Source: Amycolatopsis keratiniphila subsp. keratiniphila (lineage in GTDB: Bacteria; Actinomycetota; Actinomycetes; Mycobacteriales; Pseudonocardiaceae). Taken from it: 64,000 nt of DNA. The notes under the pieces are model-generated. The model was not told the DNA's origin. It worked only from the letters and a program-made list of their open reading frames with translations, and did not search any database. Position 1 is the stretch's first letter. Every line of letters starts with the position of its first letter. The position numbers were made by a program, and so were the translations under genes. The stretch spans positions 123,260-187,259 of the forward strand of contig NZ_LQMT02000025.1 of the NCBI RefSeq assembly GCF_001620365.2, read 5' to 3'. Positions 1-8,775 of this stretch are shown one piece after another.

Positions 1-1620
1 GTACTGGGCGTGCTCGGAACACTGACCGCCGCGGCGATCCTCGTCCAGGCCGACGGTCTCGCGACGCTGCTCACCGGCGGCGGCGTGACCTGGACACTCG
101 TGGCCGCCATCGCGGTACGGGCGCTGCTCGCGGGTGTCCAGGGGTCCGTCGGCGGCCGCTTCGCGGCTAAGGTCAAGGCCGGGCTGCGCAAACGGCTTCT
201 CGGCGCGGAGGCGGAGAACCCCGGCGCGGTCGCGACCCTGGTGACCAAGGGGATCGACGCGGGCGACGCCTACCTGACCGGGTATCTGCCGACGGTGGTG
301 CTCTCGGCGATCGTGCCGGTCGCGGTGCTCGTCCGGCTGTTCGCCGCCGATCTGTCGTCGGCGCTGATCATCACCGCGACGCTGCCGCTGATCCCGGTGT
401 TCGCGATCCTGGTCGGGCAGCACACGAAGGCGAAGACCGCGAAGCAGTGGTCGCTGCTTTCCAAGCTGGGCGGGCATTTCCTCGACGTCGTGCGCGGGCT
501 CGGCACGCTCAAGGTGTTCGGCCGTGCGGAGGCGCAGGCGAAGACCGTGCGGGCGATGGCGGACGCGCACACCGACGCGACCATGCGCACGCTGCGGGTC
601 GCGTTCCTGTCCGCGCTGGTACTGGAACTGGTGGCGACGCTCTCGGTGGCGCTCGTGGCGGTGCCGATCGGTTTCCGGCTGATGGAAGGCGGCATGGTCG
701 TGCACACCGCGGTGCTCGTGCTGCTCCTCGCCCCCGAGGCGTACCTGCCGCTGCGGGCCGCGGGGGCGAAGTTCCACGCCAGCGCGGAGGGGCTCGCCAC
801 GCTCCGGGAAGCATTGGCCGTCCGTTCGGGAGACGTCGCCGGGGGTGCCAGGGTGGCCCGCCACGGTGCGCCGCGGATCGTGCTGGAGAAGGTGAGCGTC
901 GCGTACGGCGAAGAAATCGTACTGTCCGAAGTGGACATGGCGATCGAAGCGGGCGAGCACGTCGCGCTCGTCGGGCCCAGCGGTTCCGGGAAGAGCACGC
1001 TTCTGGCGGTCTTGCTGGGGTTCGTGACGCCGACGACCGGCCGGGTCCTCGTCGACGGCGTCGACCTGCGCGAATTGGATCCGGCCGCGTGGCGTGCCGG
1101 GACGGCGTGGGTGCCGCAGCGGCCGACGTTGTTCACCGGGACCGTCGAGGAGAACATCGCCATGGGCCAGGTGCCGGACGTCCAGGCCGCGGCACGCGCG
1201 GCGGCGTTCGACGAGGTCGTGCGCGGCCTGCCCGACGGTTACCGGACCCGGATCGGCGAACTGGGCGCGCCGCTTTCGGCCGGTCAGCGGCAACGGCTCG
1301 GCCTCGCCAGGGCACTGGCGCGCACGGAGGCGGGCCTGGCACTGCTCGACGAGCCGACCGCCCGGCTCGACGCGGGGACCGAAGCCGCCGTGCTCGGCGC
1401 GACCCGCGAACTGCTCACCGGCCGGACCGCGGTGCTCGTCGCCCACCGGCCCGCGATGGCCGCGCTGGCCACCCGCGTCCTCGAAGTCCGCGATGGCGCC
1501 GTACTGGCAGGAGGCGGAGCTGAAGATGCACCTCGGGCGGTGACCGAACGCGTGAACCCGCCACGGCCGAAGGCCCCGCTATCGCGGTGGCAGGACGCCA
1601 CCTCCGCATCGGCGAGGTGA
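1..1620 (+). CDS. cydD: Thiol reductant ABC exporter subunit CydD (5' partial)
   Basis: This is one half of the heterodimeric CydDC ABC exporter, which moves low-molecular-weight thiols across the membrane and is needed for cytochrome bd assembly. The frame is open from the first base of the window, so the true start lies upstream and the first membrane segment is missing. The first part is a type-1 exporter membrane domain. The nucleotide-binding domain follows, with Walker A (GPSGSGKST, about residue 326), the signature LSAGQRQRLGLARAL (about 427) and Walker B LALLDEPT (about 448). cydC follows 76 bases later on the same strand; cydAB would be expected just upstream, outside the window. Identity rests on the pairing with cydC and on family resemblance. 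Confidence 0.9.
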   Translation, partial: VLGVLGTLTAAAILVQADGLATLLTGGGVTWTLVAAIAVRALLAGVQGSVGGRFAAKVKAGLRKRLLGAEAENPGAVATLVTKGIDAGDAYLTGYLPTVVLSAIVPVAVLVRLFAADLSSALIITATLPLIPVFAILVGQHTKAKTAKQWSLLSKLGGHFLDVVRGLGTLKVFGRAEAQAKTVRAMADAHTDATMRTLRVAFLSALVLELVATLSVALVAVPIGFRLMEGGMVVHTAVLVLLLAPEAYLPLRAAGAKFHASAEGLATLREALAVRSGDVAGGARVARHGAPRIVLEKVSVAYGEEIVLSEVDMAIEAGEHVALVGPSGSGKSTLLAVLLGFVTPTTGRVLVDGVDLRELDPAAWRAGTAWVPQRPTLFTGTVEENIAMGQVPDVQAAARAAAFDEVVRGLPDGYRTRIGELGAPLSAGQRQRLGLARALARTEAGLALLDEPTARLDAGTEAAVLGATRELLTGRTAVLVAHRPAMAALATRVLEVRDGAVLAGGGAEDAPRAVTERVNPPRPKAPLSRWQDATSASAR

Positions 1621-1696
1621 ATGACCGACCAGCGTCCTGCCGACGTCGATCGCGGACGCGGGTTCACCGACGAACACTGAGAGAACGGGAACTGGT

Positions 1697-3274
1697 GTGA
1701 ACGTCTGGGGTGTGTCCACAAAGGACGTCGTTCGGCTGGCCCGCGCCGGGCTGATCGCGGCCGGGGCCGAGCTGGCGGGACTGGCGCTGATGGCCACCGC
1801 CGCGTGGCTGCTGCTGAAGGCGGCCGAGCAGCCGCCGCTGGCGTCGCTCACCGTGGCGATCGTCGCCGTGCGGACACTGGCGTTGCTGCGCGGCGGGCTG
1901 CGGTACGCGGAACGGCTCGCCGGGCACGAGGTCGTCCTGCGTTATCTCGGCTCCTTGCGGACCCGGGTGTACACGTCGCTGCTACCGCACCGGGTCTCGC
2001 GGCATTCGGGCGGCGATCTCGTAACCCGGCTGGTGTCCGATGTGGACGCCGTGCAGGACGCGATCCTCCGCTGCTTACTGCCCGCCGGTGTCGCCGCCTT
2101 CGTCGGCGCGGCGGCGACGACGGTCGCGCTGATCGCCAGCCCGGCCGCCGGGCTCGTGCTGGCACTCGGTCTCGCCGTCGCCGGGATCGGCCTGCCGTGG
2201 CTGTGCGTGCGGATCACCCGCGCGGCGGCGGAGGCGAGCGCTCCGGCCCGCGCCGATCTCGCCGAGCGGACGGTCGAGCTGATCACCGGGCGCCGCGAGC
2301 TGATCGCCTACGGCATCCACGAGTCCACTGTGGACGCAGCGCACACCGCTGTCGATTCCCTGGCTTCGCGGGATCGGGCGACGGCGAACCGCACGAGCCT
2401 GCTGACCGCGGCCGGGATCCTCGTCCAGCTGCTGACCTGCGTCGCGATCGCGCTGACCGCCGGGGTTTCACCGCCGCTGACCGCGGCACTGGCGCTGGGC
2501 GCACTGGCCGTGTTCGAGCTGGTCCTCCCGTTGACCGCGGCCGCCCAGCGCTGGGTCGAGGTCCGCGCTTCGGCCGAGCGGGTGCGCTCGCTGCTGACCG
2601 AACCGCCGCCCGCACGCGGGACCGCTACGCCCGAACCCGGGCATCTGCGGCTCGAAGGCGTCGGCGTTCGTTTCGCGGGCAGGGCCCCGGCGCTGGACGG
2701 CGTCGACCTCGACCTGCCGCCGGGCAAGCGGCTCGGGATCGTGGGGCCGAGCGGGGCCGGGAAGACGACGTTGCTGAACGTCCTGCTGGGTGCCGTGGCA
2801 CCGACGTCCGGACGCGCCCTGCTGAACGGGAAGCCGCTGGAGACCTACGACCCGGCGCTGCTGCCGTCGGTGATTTCAGGCGCGCTCGCGGACGCGCACG
2901 TCTTCCATACGACGGTCCGCGAGAACCTGCTGCTCGCGAAACCCGGCTCGTCCGACGCCGAACTGCTCGACGCGTGCGCCACGGCCGGTTTCGATCTGCC
3001 GCTGGATCGCGAAGTCGGCTCCGACGGCGACGCGCTGTCCGGTGGGCAACGCCAGCGGCTCATCCTGGCGAGAGCAGTGCTCTCGGCGCCGCCGGTCCTC
3101 GTCCTGGACGAGCCGGTCGAAGGGTTGGATCCGGAACACGGCGACGCCGTCCTGGCCGACGTACTCGCCGCCGCGCGCGGCACCGTGGTCCTGGTGACGC
3201 ATCGTGAGTCCCAGGTCGCCGGGTTCGACGAGGTCCTTCGTATGAGTACCAGTCAGGCGCAGCCTGTCCCTTGA
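1697..3274 (+). CDS. cydC: Thiol reductant ABC exporter subunit CydC
   Basis: Partner of CydD in the thiol exporter that supports cytochrome bd maturation. The 525-residue protein starts with GTG, shortly after a purine-rich stretch (GAGAACGGGAA). It has an exporter-type membrane domain of about 300 residues and then an ATPase domain with Walker A GPSGAGKTT (about 351), signature LSGGQRQRLILARA (about 448) and Walker B VLVLDEPVEGLD (about 468). The usual Walker B Pro-Thr is Pro-Val here, and the D-loop is EGLD. The last 22 bases overlap, tail to tail, the 3' end of gpgS on the other strand, so there is no room for a terminator between them. Confidence 0.9.
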   Translation: MNVWGVSTKDVVRLARAGLIAAGAELAGLALMATAAWLLLKAAEQPPLASLTVAIVAVRTLALLRGGLRYAERLAGHEVVLRYLGSLRTRVYTSLLPHRVSRHSGGDLVTRLVSDVDAVQDAILRCLLPAGVAAFVGAAATTVALIASPAAGLVLALGLAVAGIGLPWLCVRITRAAAEASAPARADLAERTVELITGRRELIAYGIHESTVDAAHTAVDSLASRDRATANRTSLLTAAGILVQLLTCVAIALTAGVSPPLTAALALGALAVFELVLPLTAAAQRWVEVRASAERVRSLLTEPPPARGTATPEPGHLRLEGVGVRFAGRAPALDGVDLDLPPGKRLGIVGPSGAGKTTLLNVLLGAVAPTSGRALLNGKPLETYDPALLPSVISGALADAHVFHTTVRENLLLAKPGSSDAELLDACATAGFDLPLDREVGSDGDALSGGQRQRLILARAVLSAPPVLVLDEPVEGLDPEHGDAVLADVLAAARGTVVLVTHRESQVAGFDEVLRMSTSQAQPVP

Positions 3275-4227
3275 GGGTGGTGGTGGGGCGGGGTCCGGGC
3301 TAGGCCGCGCACCTCGCGCATCGGCGGCCGGTCGCTGACCGACACCTCGGCGACCTCCGGCAGCCATTCGTCACCCACCTGCGCGAACTGGGTGAGCTGG
3401 GCCGGGTCGTCGGATTTGACGCCGCAGCGCGCGAGCGCCGTCCCGAGGATCTGGCGCGCCATCACACCCAGCTGAAGCAGCGAGCGGTTGCGATGCTTGC
3501 GTACGCCGAGGTTGACCTGAGCGAGCCCTTCGAGGCCGTAGCGCGCTTCGGCGTCGAGGATGAGCCCGATCTCGACGCCGTACCCGGCCGCGAAGGGCAC
3601 CGACTCGAGGAACTCGCGCGTCGCGGCGTACTCGCCGCCAAGGGGCTGGATGAGTCCCGAGAGTGACGGGCGCAGCGCCGAGAGGACCGGTCGCGCCAGC
3701 AGCTCGGTGACCCGGCCGCCGCCGCTGCTCTCCAGCCGCAGCGGCCGCCGGTAGAAGCCCTTGACCAGGTGGACGCCGTCCTCGCAGAGCAGGGGCCCGA
3801 GGAGGGTCGGCACGAACGCCGGATCCGGGTCGACGAGGTCGGAGTCGAGGAACACGACGACGTCACCGGTCGTCGCGGCCAGCGACCGCCACAACACCTC
3901 GCCCTTGCCCGGGACCGGTGGCAGGCCGGGGAGCACGTCCTCGCGGTGCACCACGCGCGCACCGGCGCGGGCGGCGAGCTCGGCGGTGGCGTCGGTGGAC
4001 CCCGAGTCCATCACGATCAGCTCGTCGACGACCGTGCCCAGCAACGGGCGGACCGTGCCGACGACCTCGGCGACGGTGTCCTCTTCGTCGAGCGCCGGTA
4101 GCACGACCGAAACCGTCCGGTCACCCTTCGCAGCGACGATGTCCTCGACCGTCCAGCCCGGGTTCTGCCAGGTGCGCCGCTCGAACCAACTCATGAGTAG
4201 TGATCGTGCCATGCTGGAGTCCGACAC
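3253..4227 (-). CDS. gpgS: Glucosyl-3-phosphoglycerate synthase
   Basis: GT81/GT-A enzyme that joins glucose from a nucleotide sugar to 3-phosphoglycerate, the first step towards methylglucose lipopolysaccharides and glucosylglycerate. Residues 35-70 hold the nucleotide-binding start (SVVLPALDEEDTVAEVVGTV), followed by the metal-binding motif FLDSDLVDPDP at about 130 and the acceptor segment GGEYAATREFLESVPFAAGYGVEIGL at about 205. The GTG at 4227 is the longest start. ATG codons at 4212 and 4194 are equally possible because none has a clear ribosome site. In mycobacteria gpgS lies near LOG genes and the dap genes, as here, but no folP is present between them. Confidence 0.9.
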   Translation of the reverse strand: MSDSSMARSLLMSWFERRTWQNPGWTVEDIVAAKGDRTVSVVLPALDEEDTVAEVVGTVRPLLGTVVDELIVMDSGSTDATAELAARAGARVVHREDVLPGLPPVPGKGEVLWRSLAATTGDVVVFLDSDLVDPDPAFVPTLLGPLLCEDGVHLVKGFYRRPLRLESSGGGRVTELLARPVLSALRPSLSGLIQPLGGEYAATREFLESVPFAAGYGVEIGLILDAEARYGLEGLAQVNLGVRKHRNRSLLQLGVMARQILGTALARCGVKSDDPAQLTQFAQVGDEWLPEVAEVSVSDRPPMREVRGLARTPPHHHPQGTGCA

Positions 4228-4245
4228 CCTGTCGATGGAGGAACC

Positions 4246-4920
4246 TTGCTACCGCTGCTCGTCCGTTTCGTGCTCGGCCCGCTGGTCAGAGCGCTGTACC
4301 GCCCCGAGATCCGCGGCGTGGAGAACATCCCCGCCACCGGGCCGGTGCTGCTGGCACCCAACCATCGGGCGGCGCTGGACACCGGCGTGATCACTTTCAC
4401 GGCGATGCGGCAGGTCAAGTTCCTCGGCAAGGCGGAGTACTTCACCGGCCGCGGGCTCAAGGGCAAACTGATGGCCGGTTTCCTGGGCGGCCTCGGCTAC
4501 GTCCCGGTCGAACGCGGCAACGCGCAGGCCGGACTCGCCGCGCTTGAAGCGGCGCGGAAGGTGCTCGACGCGGGCGGCGCGTTCGCGATCTATCCCGAAG
4601 GCACCCGCTCGCTGGACGGGCGGCTGCACCGCGGGCACACCGGTGTCGCGGCGCTGGCGCTGGCGACCGGGGCGAAGGTGGTGCCCGTCGCGCTGACCGG
4701 GACCGAAAACCTGCAGCCGGGCGGTAAGCGGATCCCGCGGCGGGCGAAGATCACGGTGACCTACGGTGCACCGTTGGACTTCTCGCGGTACGAGGGACAG
4801 GACTCGTCGCCGGCGATCCGGCGTTCGGTGACCGACGAGATCATGTACGCGATCCTGGAGCTTTCGGGGCAGGAGTACGTCGACTCGTATCACAAACGGC
4901 CTGATCAGAGCGCTGCTTGA
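4246..4920 (+). CDS. 1-acyl-sn-glycerol-3-phosphate acyltransferase (PlsC family)
   Basis: Membrane-associated acyltransferase that makes phosphatidic acid from lysophosphatidic acid, or acylates a related lysolipid. The 224-residue protein has the family motif NHRAALD (HX4D, about residues 38-44), the glycine-rich GGLGYVPVERG block (about 83-93) and the EGTRS motif (YPEGTRSLDG, about 119-128). The start is TTG at 4246, chosen because GGAGG at 4237-4241 is correctly spaced and family members begin this close to the first motif. It is divergent from gpgS with only 18 bases between the annotated starts. Its 3' side is packed with palindromic elements. The exact acceptor lipid cannot be told from sequence. 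Confidence 0.85.
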   Translation: MLPLLVRFVLGPLVRALYRPEIRGVENIPATGPVLLAPNHRAALDTGVITFTAMRQVKFLGKAEYFTGRGLKGKLMAGFLGGLGYVPVERGNAQAGLAALEAARKVLDAGGAFAIYPEGTRSLDGRLHRGHTGVAALALATGAKVVPVALTGTENLQPGGKRIPRRAKITVTYGAPLDFSRYEGQDSSPAIRRSVTDEIMYAILELSGQEYVDSYHKRPDQSAA

Positions 4921-4991
4921 CGGTCGCGGCGGGGCGCGGGTGGTAGCAAAGGTCCCTTGCTCCCCCGCTGCTCGTGGCTCCCCCTTGCCGC

Positions 4992-5046
4992 TGCAATGAA
5001 AGTGTCTTTCCTTGCAAATTTTGCAAGGAAAGACACTTTCATTGCA
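4992..5046. terminator. 27-bp perfect palindrome, candidate bidirectional terminator
   Basis: Arms 4992-5018 and 5020-5046 are exact reverse complements with one base between them. Each arm carries its own smaller dyad GAAAG-TGT-CTTTC. The centre CCTTGCAAATTTTGCAAGG is shared with the palindrome at 34587-34639. It lies downstream of both flanking convergent genes. There is no U-run, so classic intrinsic termination is an inference. Confidence 0.7.
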
Positions 5047-5110
5047 CGCGAGAGTTGGACTAAAGGGACATTTGACGCATTCCGGTGCGGCTGGTGCTGG
5101 GTGGAGTGCC

Positions 5111-5157
5111 GTGAAGGCCTCCTTCCCTACCCTCAAGGTAGTGAAGGAGGCCTTCAC
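5111..5157. terminator. Inverted repeat, GAAGG-CCT-CCTTC class
   Basis: Arms 5111-5125 and 5143-5157 are exact reverse complements. The stem continues towards the loop with CTACC/GGTAG around a short CTCAA. The same arm sequence recurs at 12791-12841 after the M4 protease gene, so this is a dispersed repeat. Confidence 0.65.
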
Positions 5158-5311
5158 GGACTCTGGGTCCCTCAAGGGGTCCTTCACGGACTCGCCGCAC
5201 CACCTCACGAACCCCAGATGCCCCAGTGACCCCACACGTCACAAGCAGCGCGCGTGAAGGCCCCCTTCCCTCGGCTGAGCCGAGGAAACTCGCCCTTCGC
5301 GGCAGCCCCAA

Positions 5312-5366
5312 GTACATGAAGGACCCCGTCACGGCGCTAAACGCAATGAAGGGGTCCTTCACGTAC
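5312..5366. terminator. Inverted repeat near 3' end of LOG gene
   Basis: Arms 5312-5327 and 5351-5366 pair over 16 positions with one A/C difference that still allows G-U pairing in RNA. It lies 30 bases beyond the stop codon of the LOG gene that ends at 5397, so it could end that transcript. Confidence 0.6.
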
Positions 5367-5396
5367 CCGAGGAGCAGCCGAAGCCAACCCGAAGCC

Positions 5397-5975
5397 CTAC
5401 TTCGCCCACTTAGGCCGAGGCGGAGGCACGTAGTCCACGAAGCCATCGAGAAGCACCGAAGCGTCCGAGTCGATCGAGAGCATGTCCCGGTACCCGGCCG
5501 ACAGGAAACCCTCCGACACCATGTGGTCGGCGAACTTCAGCAGCGGCGCGTAGTACCCGCCGACGTCGACCAGCCCGATCGGCTTCTCGTGCAGCCCGAG
5601 CTGGGCCCACGTCCACACCTCGAACAGCTCCTCCAGCGTCCCCGCACCGCCGGGCAGCGCGAGGAAGCCGTCGGACAGCGCCGCCATCTTCGCCTTCCGC
5701 TGGTGCATGTCGGCGACGACGTGCAGTTCGGTCAGGCCGGCGTGCGCGATCTCGACACTGCCCAGCGCCTCCGGGATCACGCCGATCACCTCGCCGCCCG
5801 CGGCCAGCGCCGCGTCCGCGACGACGCCCATGGTCCCGACCGACGCCCCGCCGTAGACCAGCCCGATCCCTCGCGAGGCCAGCAGCGTGCCCAGGGCCCG
5901 CGCCTCGTCGGCGTACCTCGGGTCGAAGCCCATCGAAGAGCCGCAGAAGACGCAGACCCGGCGCGGCGCCGCCAT
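5397..5975 (-). CDS. LOG-family protein (TIGR00730), cytokinin riboside 5'-monophosphate phosphoribohydrolase type
   Basis: LOG-family Rossmann enzyme of 192 residues, of the type that hydrolyses nucleoside 5'-monophosphates such as cytokinin nucleotides to free base and ribose 5-phosphate. It begins VCVFCGSSMGFDPRY and has the diagnostic PGGAGTLEE motif at about residue 108, with the upstream substrate residues in HQRKAKM. The ATG at 5975 overlaps the TGA of the upstream LOG gene by one base, so the two are translationally coupled. This is the compact class; the partner is longer and more divergent. Which nucleotide is the real substrate in a soil actinomycete is not clear from sequence. Confidence 0.87.
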   Translation of the reverse strand: MAAPRRVCVFCGSSMGFDPRYADEARALGTLLASRGIGLVYGGASVGTMGVVADAALAAGGEVIGVIPEALGSVEIAHAGLTELHVVADMHQRKAKMAALSDGFLALPGGAGTLEELFEVWTWAQLGLHEKPIGLVDVGGYYAPLLKFADHMVSEGFLSAGYRDMLSIDSDASVLLDGFVDYVPPPRPKWAK

Positions 5976-6760
5976 CAGTGGGTGTCCTCCCACGCCTGGT
6001 ACGACTCCTGCACGACACGCACGGCGTCGTCGATGTCGTCGGTGACGTGCAGCAGGTCGAGGTCCTTCTCGCCGATCTTGCCCTCGGCGAGCAGCGTCTT
6101 GGCGATCCAGTCGTACAGGCCGCCCCAGTAGTCGCTGCCGAACAGCACGACCGGGAACTTCGTGACCTTCTTCGTCTGCACCAGGGTGAGCGCCTCGAAC
6201 AGCTCGTCGAGCGTGCCGAAGCCGCCGGGCAGGCAGATGAACGCCTGCGAGTACTTGATGAACATGGTCTTGCGGGCGAAGAAGTACCGGAAGTTGACAC
6301 CCAGGTCGACCCACGGGTTCAGCCCCTGTTCGAACGGCAGCTCGATGCCGAGGCCGACGGAGAAGCCGCCCGCCTCGTTGGCGCCGCGGTTCACCGCTTC
6401 CATCGCGCCGGGGCCGCCGCCGGTCATCACCGCGAAGCCCGCGTTCGCGAGCGCGGCGCCGATCTTGCGGCCGAGTTCGTACTCCGGGTGCTCCCGTTTG
6501 GTCCGCGCGGAACCGAACACCGTCACCGCGCGCGGCACCTCGGCGAGCGCGCCGAAGCCTTCGACGAACTCCGCCTGGATCCGCAGCACGCGCCACGGGT
6601 CGGTGTGCACCCAGTCGCTCGGACCCCGCGAGTCCAGCAGGCGCTGGTCGGTGGTGCTGCCCTGGTCACGGCGATCCCGCCGCAGCACGACCGGGCCCTT
6701 GTGGCGCTCGATCGGACGTTCCGGGTACTGGCCGTCGGGGAACTCGCTTGTCTCACTCAC
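5975..6760 (-). CDS. LOG-family protein, longer paralogue
   Basis: Second member of the LOG/lysine-decarboxylase-like family, 261 residues, with PGGFGTLDE at about residue 170 and a conserved TGGGPGAMEA motif at about 113. Its extra N-terminal 70 residues are charged (ERPIERHKGPVVLRRDRRDQ) and match the longer mycobacterial-type LOG proteins. The start is GTG at 6760, with TAGTCT seven bases upstream and no Shine-Dalgarno, suggesting a leaderless message. It is transcribed ahead of the shorter LOG gene and shares one base with it. Two unequal LOG proteins in one coupled unit may form a pair or act on different nucleotides; that is inference. Confidence 0.85.
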   Translation of the reverse strand: MSETSEFPDGQYPERPIERHKGPVVLRRDRRDQGSTTDQRLLDSRGPSDWVHTDPWRVLRIQAEFVEGFGALAEVPRAVTVFGSARTKREHPEYELGRKIGAALANAGFAVMTGGGPGAMEAVNRGANEAGGFSVGLGIELPFEQGLNPWVDLGVNFRYFFARKTMFIKYSQAFICLPGGFGTLDELFEALTLVQTKKVTKFPVVLFGSDYWGGLYDWIAKTLLAEGKIGEKDLDLLHVTDDIDDAVRVVQESYQAWEDTH

Positions 6761-6872
6761 CCCGCCAAGACTACGACGTCGTCACCGTCCGGAGCGGCGG
6801 CATCGCCGCGAACAGGAGTTGTCGGGTACGCGAACGCGGGGCCCGCCGGTGAGCGGGCCCCGCGAGCACGCC

Positions 6873-8735
6873 TCAGGAACGTCCGGTCAGCGCGAACGCG
6901 AGCATGGCCGTCGAGGTGAAGTCGATGGCGGGCTCGTTGCTCGGCCACGAAGCGAGGTCGTCGGCGTAGCGGGACTCGGGGGTGTCGAAGGCGTCGAAGG
7001 GCTTCTTGCAGTCCTTCGAACCCGGCGGGAGCTCCATGTGCTCGAAGTTCTCCGCCCCGTTCGGGCCGTTCACGACGGCGCCGTAGAGCAGCTTCTCCTC
7101 GCCGGCGAGGTTCGCCGCCTGGTGGTGCGGGCACCGTGGGTACGTGGTGCCGACGCCGACGACCAGCGAGATGCCCCAGGCGTTCGCGCCGAGGGTGAAG
7201 TTCCGCTGCTGCGAGCCGAACGCCGCGTACCGGCGGTCACCGGTCAGGTCCGCGTACAGCCGCTCGGTCGCGGCGAACCCGAAGCTCTTGCTGGCCGCGT
7301 CGAATTCCTTCACCGAGACGGCGGTCCGGAAAGGACTCTGAGCCGCGCTCGCGACACCCTCGTCGAGCTGACGGCGAAGGTCACCGATCAGCTCCTTCGG
7401 GCCCAGCGCCGCCCCCGGGACATCGTGCCGCAGGAGCTTCGCCAGTTCGGCGTGCGCCAGCGCGCTGGTGTCGTACAGGTTGAGCGTGCTCTTCTCTTCG
7501 ACGTCGATGTAGGCCTTCGCCCAGTGCGCCGCCTGCCGCGTCCATTCGGCCGCCCGCGGGTCCCGCAGGGCCTTGGCCGCCAGGGCGAGCTGCGTCGCGC
7601 CGAGTTCCATGTCGTCCCGCCAGGACGATTCCGGGTAGTACGCGTGCGGGAACGCCGTGACCAGTTCGCCGACGTTCTCGGTCTTGGCATGCGCGAAAAC
7701 CGAAGCGGCCTCGGCGAAGTACTTCTTCGCCAGCGAAGGGTTCCGCTTGGCCTCGACCTGCGCGCCGAGCGCGAACGCGGCGGCCACGCGGCCGGCGAGG
7801 TTCGGGCTGAGCGCGGAACCGCCGGGGTTCGCCGGGAAGACCGGCCGGTGCTTCACGAAGTACTTGGGGTCGCCCGGCTTCACGTCGAGCGGGTCGTCGT
7901 CGTGCGGGTTCCGCCAGACGTCGTGGTCACCGAGAAAGCCGAACTTGTCGCTGCCCGTCCCGATGCCGACCTGGGCGTAGAGCGTCTTGCTCTTCTCGTC
8001 CCACATCTTGTCGAGCCAGTCGAGACCGAGCTTGACCTCCTTGGCCAGCACCCGGTCGTAGTCCTCGCGGAGCACGTATCCCAGCTCTGCCAGCGAGTAG
8101 GCCGTGTTGGAGGTGAACTTGACGAAGTCGCCCGCGTCGACCCAACCGCCCTCGACGTCGACCGGCCCGCCTGACGGCTTCAGCGGTTCGGTGATCTCGT
8201 CGCCGAATTCACCGCCGAACGCGGGCCATTCGTAGACCGTGGCCTGTTTGTCGGCCAGATGCGAGGGTTTGCGGTCGAGCCTGCCGGGGATGATGTCGTC
8301 ACCGTCGCGCTGTGCCTGGAAGAACTCGTTGGTGGCGCGCACGAGCGGGGTGAAGAGCCGGTCCTTGGTGTCCACCCGGAACGTCGGCGACGTCGCCTTG
8401 GTCTCGCCGGTGACCTCGATCCGGTACTTGCCCGGCATCCAGACCTTCGACAGGTCCAGCTGGTACACCGCCGGGTATTTCGCGTTCCACGCGCCGAGCG
8501 ACTGGCCGGTCCGTCCACGATGGACGGTCCGGCCGCGTTCGTCGATCACCGAGAACGAACCCGGCGCGCTGGAGAGGAGATAAGCGTGCTTCGTCTCGGT
8601 GATGCCGTAGCCGACCTGGTCGACCCGGACCTCACCTTGCACCGCCGCCGCGGCCGAAACCGCCGGAACCGTCAAACCCCCGAGGACCAGTGCCGAAACC
8701 GCGGCCACCGTCCGGGACCAGGAACTCACCATCAT
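6873..8735 (-). CDS. Secreted glycoside hydrolase family 9 (endoglucanase type)
   Basis: Exported cellulase-type enzyme of 620 residues. A signal peptide (about 1-31, ending AVSAAAA) is followed by the immunoglobulin-like CelD N-terminal domain (about 35-125) and the GH9 catalytic domain. Family landmarks are VEGGWVDAGDFVKF (catalytic Asp, about residue 195), YPRCPHHQ (about 528) and the C-terminal NEPAIDFTSTAMLAF segment with the proton-donor Glu (about 603). There is no carbohydrate-binding module. Start choice between ATG 8735 and ATG 8732 is open. It is divergent from an XRE-TPR regulator, and a dyad at 8753-8775 lies between the two starts and may be its operator. Confidence 0.88.
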   Translation of the reverse strand: MMVSSWSRTVAAVSALVLGGLTVPAVSAAAAVQGEVRVDQVGYGITETKHAYLLSSAPGSFSVIDERGRTVHRGRTGQSLGAWNAKYPAVYQLDLSKVWMPGKYRIEVTGETKATSPTFRVDTKDRLFTPLVRATNEFFQAQRDGDDIIPGRLDRKPSHLADKQATVYEWPAFGGEFGDEITEPLKPSGGPVDVEGGWVDAGDFVKFTSNTAYSLAELGYVLREDYDRVLAKEVKLGLDWLDKMWDEKSKTLYAQVGIGTGSDKFGFLGDHDVWRNPHDDDPLDVKPGDPKYFVKHRPVFPANPGGSALSPNLAGRVAAAFALGAQVEAKRNPSLAKKYFAEAASVFAHAKTENVGELVTAFPHAYYPESSWRDDMELGATQLALAAKALRDPRAAEWTRQAAHWAKAYIDVEEKSTLNLYDTSALAHAELAKLLRHDVPGAALGPKELIGDLRRQLDEGVASAAQSPFRTAVSVKEFDAASKSFGFAATERLYADLTGDRRYAAFGSQQRNFTLGANAWGISLVVGVGTTYPRCPHHQAANLAGEEKLLYGAVVNGPNGAENFEHMELPPGSKDCKKPFDAFDTPESRYADDLASWPSNEPAIDFTSTAMLAFALTGRS

Positions 8736-8752
8736 CGGCGCCCCGCTCGTGA

Positions 8753-8775
8753 ATTAGTTAAGAAAGTTTCCTTTT
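8753..8775. promoter_or_regulatory. Candidate operator upstream of GH9 gene
   Basis: The AT-rich block GTTAAGAAAGTTTCCTTTTT stands out in GC-rich DNA and is an imperfect dyad (AAGAAAG / TTTCCTT). It sits just upstream of the GH9 start. From memory, similar AAGGAAA-type dyads are found before secreted hydrolase genes in other actinomycetes; that comparison is unverified. Confidence 0.45.

Larger units (their letters stand above)
4921..5396. repeat. Non-coding gap packed with palindromic elements
   Basis: This 476-base gap between the convergent acyltransferase and LOG genes has no gene that I can support. It holds one copy of GGTAGCAAAGGTCCCTTGCT (4942-4961), a 27-bp perfect inverted repeat (4992-5046), a 15-bp inverted repeat (5111-5157), a lone arm GTCCTTCACGG at about 5177-5187, a lone arm GAAGGCCCCCTTCC at 5256-5269, and a 16-bp inverted repeat with one mismatch (5312-5366). 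Open frames through it exist only because the arms lack stops. Confidence 0.85.

Noticed and set aside
5226..6131. Plus-strand frame covering the palindromes and the LOG gene
   Set aside because: Its first part is made of repeat arms and the rest is antisense to a conserved LOG gene; no motif or ribosome site.
6162..8174. Open frame of 670 codons on the plus strand
   Set aside because: It runs antisense through the LOG genes and the GH9 gene, which have clear family motifs. Its translation is Arg/Gly/Val-rich with no domain, as expected for a shadow frame in GC-rich DNA.
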